From NCBI GenBank assembly GCA_937858655.1, contig CALLZE010000003.1:1-39802 (forward strand): a stretch of DNA of 39,802 nucleotides, given 5' to 3'. The stretch is from an uncultured Coriobacteriales bacterium. Its GTDB lineage: Bacteria; Actinomycetota; Coriobacteriia; WRKU01; JAENWW01. Positions 35,780 through 39,802 of the stretch are shown piece after piece. The notes beneath the pieces are model-generated. The model had not been told where the DNA came from, made no database searches, and saw only the letters and a program-made list of their open reading frames with translations. A program made the position numbers and the translations under genes. Numbering within the stretch: the stretch's first letter is position 1; each line of letters begins with the position of its first letter.

Positions 35780-37075
35780 ATGGTTAACGTACATTTTATA
35801 ACGCTCGGCTGTCCCAAAAATGAATCGGACACTGCCGCGATGCAGGCACGTATTGTCGCAAGTGATTATGAACTCTGCGAAGATATCGATCAAGCTGACG
35901 TCGTTGTGGTGAATAGCTGTGCTTTTATTCAAAGCGCCACAGAGGAATCTATTGAGGTGATCCTCGAAGCAGCGCGTGATTGGCTCCCCAACGCAAAGAA
36001 TCGTCATATATTGGTTGCTGGTTGCATGCCGAGTCGCTACGGAGATGAGTTAGAGGGCGCTTTCCAAGAGGTGAGCGCATTTCTCTCCGTCGTTGACGAA
36101 CATACTATTTGTGGCACCATTGAGCGTTTGACGGGTGTTGCCTCAAATGCTTCGAATAACCCTGTTGCGCCTCTCGCAACGGCTGCTTATGCTTACATTA
36201 AAATTGCGGATGGATGCAATAAAAGTTGCGCTTACTGTACCATCCCTTCGATACGCGGTCCCTATAAAAGTAAGCCGCTTCAAGACATTATCGACGAGGT
36301 TAATGGCCTTGCGCAACAAGGTGTGAGTGAGTTTATTCTTATCGCTCAGGACACGACAGAGTATGGCTCTGACCTTAGCGAGGATGTAACGCTCATAGAC
36401 GTCATTGATGCAGTTTGCGGACTTGATTCAGTGAAACGTGTTCGCCTTATGTATCTGCAGCCCGATGGTGTTCGAAGTGAGCTCATCCAGACAATTAAAC
36501 GCCAGCCAAAAGTCTGTCATTACATTGAAATGCCTCTTCAGCATGCTTCTCGTAGTGTTTTAAGATCGATGAACCGCAGGGGAGATGGGGAAGAGTTCAA
36601 AGACTTGATAGCTGCCATACGCAACGAGCTTCCTGACGTAGTTTTGCGCACGACGGTCATTGTTGGTTATCCAGGCGAAACCGAAGAAGACTTTGCTCAA
36701 TTATGCAGCTTTATTGAGGAGGTTGAATTCGACTATGTGGGAATTTTCCCTTATTCGCGCGAGGAAGGCACGTCTTCGGCTGATTTGCCTGATCAATTTG
36801 ACGAGGATCTGAAGCTCGAACGCTATCAAACTCTTCGCGATATTGCTGATTCGATAGGCTGGTCAAAAGCCTCTTCACTCATTGGTCAGGAAGTTGAAGT
36901 TCTCGTCGAGGGCATTGATGACACGGATGTGTATGGACGAACGCGCGGCCAAGCCCCCGATATCGACGGGATTGTTAGGCTTTATTCCCATGGGGTAAAC
37001 GATGTTACTATTGGTTCATATGTTCAAGCGAAAATTACCGATGCAATCCTTTACGATCTTGATGGACAGATATAA
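35780..37075 (+). CDS. rimO: Ribosomal protein S12 methylthiotransferase
   Basis: Radical-SAM enzyme that methylthiolates an aspartate of ribosomal protein S12. The 431-residue protein has the three-part layout of the MTTase family. The N-terminal UPF0004 domain carries C11, C47 and C82 (in TLGCPKNESDT, NSCAFI and AGCMPSR) for one [4Fe-4S] cluster. The radical SAM domain has C146, C150 and C153 (GCNKSCAYCTIPSIRG). A C-terminal TRAM domain follows from about residue 370. CPKNESDT and CTIPSIRG favour RimO over MiaB, which has a different first motif. It is followed immediately by pgsA with no gap. Confidence 0.95.
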   Translation: MVNVHFITLGCPKNESDTAAMQARIVASDYELCEDIDQADVVVVNSCAFIQSATEESIEVILEAARDWLPNAKNRHILVAGCMPSRYGDELEGAFQEVSAFLSVVDEHTICGTIERLTGVASNASNNPVAPLATAAYAYIKIADGCNKSCAYCTIPSIRGPYKSKPLQDIIDEVNGLAQQGVSEFILIAQDTTEYGSDLSEDVTLIDVIDAVCGLDSVKRVRLMYLQPDGVRSELIQTIKRQPKVCHYIEMPLQHASRSVLRSMNRRGDGEEFKDLIAAIRNELPDVVLRTTVIVGYPGETEEDFAQLCSFIEEVEFDYVGIFPYSREEGTSSADLPDQFDEDLKLERYQTLRDIADSIGWSKASSLIGQEVEVLVEGIDDTDVYGRTRGQAPDIDGIVRLYSHGVNDVTIGSYVQAKITDAILYDLDGQI

Positions 37076-37708
37076 ATGTTTTCATATAAAAAAATTGGCA
37101 TAGCAAATACCATCACTTTAGTGAGAATTCTACTCATCCCGATATTCTTGGTAATTTTGCTTGTTGACTGGCCACGATTAGGAATTTTTTCTAATCATTC
37201 GGATTTTGTCATTGTCGCGCAACCTATTATTGCCGCGCTTGTTTTCTCCATTATTGCCGCGACCGATGCTGTTGACGGTCATCTTGCGCGTTCACGCAAC
37301 GAAGTAACCACCTTTGGTAAGTTCGTTGATCCACTTGCTGATAAGCTTCTTGTCACCTCCGCACTTCTCGCTCTCGTTCAACTTGGTGGCGTTCCTGCAT
37401 GGGTCGCTTTCGTTATAGTCGCGCGCGAGTTTGTAGTGAGCGGACTGCGTATGATTGCCGTCGCGGAAGGCGTGGTTATCGCAGCATCTCCTTATGGAAA
37501 AATCAAAACAGTTCTCCAGATTGTTGCAATCGTCATGCTTATTTTGGCAGACGGTAAAGCAATGAGCCTATTCTCTGGTCCGTTCGTTTTAGTGTTCACA
37601 GCACTTTCGAATATCGTGTTAGCGGCAGCCGTAATTATGACCATCTGGTCTATGATTGATTATTTTGTCAAGGCATCCGACGCGCTGGAGGGCCCATGGA
37701 CGAAGTAG
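37076..37708 (+). CDS. pgsA: CDP-diacylglycerol--glycerol-3-phosphate 3-phosphatidyltransferase
   Basis: Inner-membrane enzyme of phosphatidylglycerol synthesis. The 210-residue protein shows several membrane helices and the exact CDP-alcohol phosphotransferase motif DGx2ARx8Gx3Dx3D: D67, G68, A71, R72, G81, D85, D89, preceded by D64. It starts on the base after the rimO stop and overlaps the cinA gene by 13 bases. A related phosphatidylinositol- or cardiolipin-type enzyme shares the motif, but length, the NTITLVRI N-terminus and the pgsA-cinA-recA neighbourhood support PgsA. Confidence 0.95.
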   Translation: MFSYKKIGIANTITLVRILLIPIFLVILLVDWPRLGIFSNHSDFVIVAQPIIAALVFSIIAATDAVDGHLARSRNEVTTFGKFVDPLADKLLVTSALLALVQLGGVPAWVAFVIVAREFVVSGLRMIAVAEGVVIAASPYGKIKTVLQIVAIVMLILADGKAMSLFSGPFVLVFTALSNIVLAAAVIMTIWSMIDYFVKASDALEGPWTK

Positions 37709-38232
37709 AAAAATACGGATTTTTTTCTACTTCAGATCTTGAGAAGTCTGCTGAAATATTGCAACTTTTCAAAAATTTTGGGCTTATTTTAGGTACAGCG
37801 GAATCTCTTACAGGCGGTTTGTTATCGGCAGCTTTCACTTCCATTCCTGGGGCATCTCACGCCTTCACAGGCGGCCTTACGGTGTATCAAACCTACCAAA
37901 AACACGACATTTTGGGCGTTCCGGAGGATTTGCTCCAACAGTATGGTCCCGCTTCTGAGCAATGCGCATATGCCATGGCTAAGCGCACTCTTAATACGTT
38001 TTCGTGCGACGGAGCTATCAGCACGACAGGAGTTGCAGGCCCTGATAAGGATGAATGGGGTAGGGCAGTCGGAACCGTATTTGTTTCTTGCGCTTTCGGT
38101 AGCGAGTGCAAGGTAAAAGAACTCCATTTAGATTCTGCGCTCACGCGGCATGAGATTAGGATGCTCACTGTTAAGGAATCTTTAAGTTTTTCATTATCAT
38201 TTTTTCAAAGTTGTGTCGGACCCTTATCGTAA
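37696..38232 (+). CDS. cinA: CinA C-terminal domain protein (NMN amidohydrolase, PncC type)
   Basis: A 178-residue protein containing only the CinA C-terminal domain, without the N-terminal MoaB-like domain of full CinA. The domain hydrolyses nicotinamide mononucleotide to NaMN in the pyridine-nucleotide recycling path of characterised PncC enzymes. Motifs are GTAESLTGGLLSAAFT, IPGASHAFTGGLTVY and STTGVAGPD. An additional 30-residue leader (MDEVEKYGFFSTSD) precedes the domain. GGAGGG at 37687-37692 precedes the ATG, within pgsA. It is upstream of recA, a pairing (cinA-recA) frequent in Gram-positives. The recA promoter begins 18 bases after its stop, and no terminator is visible between. Confidence 0.92.
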   Translation: MDEVEKYGFFSTSDLEKSAEILQLFKNFGLILGTAESLTGGLLSAAFTSIPGASHAFTGGLTVYQTYQKHDILGVPEDLLQQYGPASEQCAYAMAKRTLNTFSCDGAISTTGVAGPDKDEWGRAVGTVFVSCAFGSECKVKELHLDSALTRHEIRMLTVKESLSFSLSFFQSCVGPLS

Positions 38233-38249
38233 AATTTATTTAATTAATA

Positions 38250-38278
38250 TTGACTACGAACATTTGTTCGCTTATCAT
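38250..38278 (+). promoter_or_regulatory. Promoter of recA
   Basis: TTGACT (38250-38255), 17-base spacer, TATCAT (38273-38278). Both hexamers match the consensus at five of six positions. Transcription is expected to start near 38285. Confidence 0.8.
38257..38270 (+). promoter_or_regulatory. LexA (SOS) box at recA
   Basis: CGAACATTTGTTCG is a perfect 5-bp palindrome around ATTT, matching the Gram-positive/actinobacterial consensus CGAACNNNNGTTCG exactly. It lies inside the spacer of the recA promoter, so LexA binding would block RNA polymerase directly. This implies DNA-damage induction of recA and probably recX. Confidence 0.92.
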
Positions 38279-38309
38279 TTAAGAGTTAATTATATGCGAG
38301 GAGAGCCGT

Positions 38310-39350
38310 ATGGACGCACAACAAGAAAAAATGCTTGATCTTACCCGTGATCAAATTGAGAAGAAATTTGGTAAGGGTTCAATTATGCGCTACGGAGACA
38401 CCGATGGCGTTGTCAAAATGGATGTTATTCCTACGGGTTCACTTTCGCTTGATGCCGCTTTGGGCATAGGCGGTATTCCTCGTGGTCGAATTATTGAGAT
38501 ATACGGACCAGAATCAAGTGGTAAAACAACGCTAGCGCTCCAGATGGCAGCTGAGGCTCAGGCTCTAGGAGGCGTTGCTGCAATTATCGACGCTGAGCAT
38601 GCGCTTGATCCAAGTTACGCATCTCGCTTAGGCGTTGATATCGACGATATTCTCATTTCGCAGCCAGATACTGGAGAGCAGGGTCTCGAGATTGCCGATA
38701 TGCTCGTACGTTCAGGTGCAGTCGATATCATTATCGTAGACTCAGTTGCAGCGCTTGTGCCTCGAGCAGAAATCGAAGGTGAAATGGGAGATGTTACCGT
38801 TGGACTTCAGGCACGACTAATGTCCCAGGCTCTTCGCAAGTTGGCTGGTTCTTTAAGTAAGTCGAATACAACCTGCGTCTTTATTAATCAGTTGCGTGAA
38901 AAAATTGGCGTCATGTACGGTAATCCAGAGACCACAACGGGTGGTCGCGCACTGAAGTTCTTCTCAACGGTGCGTATTGATATCCGCCGTATTGACTACA
39001 TAAAGCAAGGTCCCGATATTATTGGTAACCGCGTGCGTGCAAAGGTTGTTAAAAACAAGGTCGCTCCTCCTTTCCGCATCGCCGAATTTGACCTTATGTA
39101 TGGAGAAGGAATCAGCAAAGAAGGTTGTATTGTTGACCTTGCTGTGCAAGAAGGTATCATCCAAAAATCTGGATCATGGTATTCATATGACTCCGATCGT
39201 CTTGGACAAGGACGCGAAGCCGCTAAAGATGTTTTAAAAAACAACCCAGATTTACGTGATGAGATTGAGGCCAAGGTTCGTGAAGCGCTCGGTCTTATTG
39301 AAGAAACCCCTAAAAAAAGCAAGAAAACTGAGACAAAAGAAGACGCATAA
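38310..39350 (+). CDS. recA: Recombinase RecA
   Basis: DNA strand-exchange ATPase of homologous repair and co-protease for LexA. The 346-residue protein is full length. Walker A is GPESSGKTT (residues 66-74), with the catalytic region [21 protein letters not shown] and loop L2 around [15 protein letters not shown]. The acidic/lysine tail ([15 protein letters not shown]) is normal. GAGGAG precedes the ATG at 38310. The SOS promoter and LexA box lie just upstream, and recX follows 3 bases after the stop. Confidence 0.98.
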   Translation: MDAQQEKMLDLTRDQIEKKFGKGSIMRYGDTDGVVKMDVIPTGSLSLDAALGIGGIPRGRIIEIYGPESSGKTTLALQMAAEAQALGGVAAIIDAEHALDPSYASRLGVDIDDILISQPDTGEQGLEIADMLVRSGAVDIIIVDSVAALVPRAEIEGEMGDVTVGLQARLMSQALRKLAGSLSKSNTTCVFINQLREKIGVMYGNPETTTGGRALKFFSTVRIDIRRIDYIKQGPDIIGNRVRAKVVKNKVAPPFRIAEFDLMYGEGISKEGCIVDLAVQEGIIQKSGSWYSYDSDRLGQGREAAKDVLKNNPDLRDEIEAKVREALGLIEETPKKSKKTETKEDA

Positions 39351-39353
39351 CGC

Positions 39354-39794
39354 ATGCTTACGATAAGCTCAATAGACACGCCTCAAAAGAAATCTAACCT
39401 CAGGCGTGTCTATTTTTCTGAAACAGGCGAGTACGAAAAAATACCGCAACAAGTGGTTCGCTTGCATGACCTCTCAGTCGGCATGTCTTTTAATAGTCTT
39501 GAAGAATTTCATGCTCTTGTTTCAAATGATCAGTATAATCTTGCGAAAGAGCGCGCTTTACGCATTCTTGCGCGAAGCGAAAAAACAACTCACGAAGTCA
39601 GTAAGAAGCTTAAAGAAGATGGCTATTTCGAAACTACCATATCCGAAGTCATTTCTTTTCTTGAAGAATACAAGCTTTGTGATGATGCAGATTTTGCGTC
39701 ACGGTACGTACAACAGCAATTATCACTGGGGCTTCCTCCTCAAAAAATCAAATTCAAGCTCTCTCAACGTGGAATTTCAAGAGACCTGATTTGA
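39354..39794 (+). CDS. recX: RecX family regulator, probably C-terminally truncated
   Basis: RecX binds RecA filaments and limits recombination. The 146-residue reading frame shows the N-terminal region typical of longer RecX forms (RRVYFSETGEYEKIPQQV), then the first three-helix repeat (YNLAKERALRILARSEKTTHEVSKKL) and the second (VISFLEEYKLCDDADFASRYVQQQL). It ends at RGISRDLI, where the third repeat should continue. The stop falls in the inverted repeat at the very end of the window, so the truncation may not be real. The start at 39354 has only a weak AGAAGA upstream. A terminator-like hairpin lies within codons 8-22. Confidence 0.78.
   Translation: MLTISSIDTPQKKSNLRRVYFSETGEYEKIPQQVVRLHDLSVGMSFNSLEEFHALVSNDQYNLAKERALRILARSEKTTHEVSKKLKEDGYFETTISEVISFLEEYKLCDDADFASRYVQQQLSLGLPPQKIKFKLSQRGISRDLI
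39375..39417 (+). terminator. Terminator-like hairpin inside the start of recX
   Basis: GACACGCCT (39375-39383) pairs perfectly with AGGCGTGTC (39402-39410) around an 18-base loop. AATA upstream continues the pairing with TATT downstream (13 bp in all), and TATTTTT follows at 39411-39417. It is 25 bases after the recA stop, where an intrinsic terminator would be expected, but it lies in recX coding sequence. It could reduce recX expression relative to recA by partial termination. Confidence 0.65.
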
Positions 39795-39802
39795 AATTCC
39801 AC
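39769..39802. repeat. Perfect 12-bp inverted repeat at the window end
   Basis: GTGGAATTTCAA (39769-39780) and TTGAAATTCCAC (39791-39802) are exact reverse complements around a 10-base spacer. The second arm ends precisely at the last base given, so it could extend further. It contains the recX stop codon. No T-run is visible within the window. Confidence 0.8.

Overview
The window is a dense stretch of bacterial chromosome. All 36 genes lie on the + strand, the longest gap between genes is about 200 bases, and I see no tRNA, rRNA, insertion sequence, phage gene or CRISPR array. Base composition is moderate, somewhat under 50% GC by eye. The organism is best explained as an anaerobic Gram-positive. 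Supporting evidence is RNase J, PyrR-controlled attenuation of a pyr operon, a PyrK/class 1B PyrD dihydroorotate dehydrogenase, a GAAC-N4-GTTC LexA box at recA, and ferredoxin-dependent indolepyruvate oxidoreductase. The style of gene order and of the RecX and ScpA proteins suggests a low-GC member of the Coriobacteriia (Actinobacteria); that is inference, not proof.

Layout. Bases 1-5667: the 3' part of deoB (phosphopentomutase), a short CCA-adding-enzyme-like nucleotidyltransferase, an M50 membrane protease, trpS, then scpA (frameshifted), scpB and an RsuA/RluB pseudouridine synthase. Bases 5715-6419: a membrane protein that looks like a degenerate cobalamin synthase (CobS). Bases 6437-17761: a promoter, a PyrR-binding leader with attenuator, and the complete UMP pathway as one operon: pyrR-pyrB-pyrC-carA-usp-carB-pyrK-pyrD-pyrF-pyrE. 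A two-domain universal stress protein sits between the two carbamoyl-phosphate synthase genes. Bases 17762-24237: rpsO with its own promoter, leader and terminator; iorA-iorB-paaK for aryl-pyruvate oxidation; pnp with its own promoter and leader hairpin. Bases 24300-32194: an AlaA-type aminotransferase, an M16 peptidase, dapB-lysC, a dihydrofolate-reductase-like gene, dapA and RNase J. Bases 32218-38232: ftsK, a RodZ-like gene, yajQ, rimO, pgsA and a CinA C-terminal-domain gene. Bases 38250-39802: recA with an SOS promoter, and recX.

Most neighbouring genes overlap or abut by a few bases, so they are translationally coupled. I found three clear intrinsic terminators (the pyr attenuator, after rpsO, after pnp). 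A fourth hairpin with a T-run lies unusually inside the start of recX.

The points most worth a second look are: the recA terminator embedded in recX coding sequence; the premature end of recX inside a perfect 12-bp inverted repeat at the edge of the window; the +1 frameshift of scpA at an A6 run; the CobS-like protein lacking the catalytic acidic motif; the head-only CCA-like enzyme; and the Usp gene inside the pyr operon. I did not find a clearly new multi-gene system.
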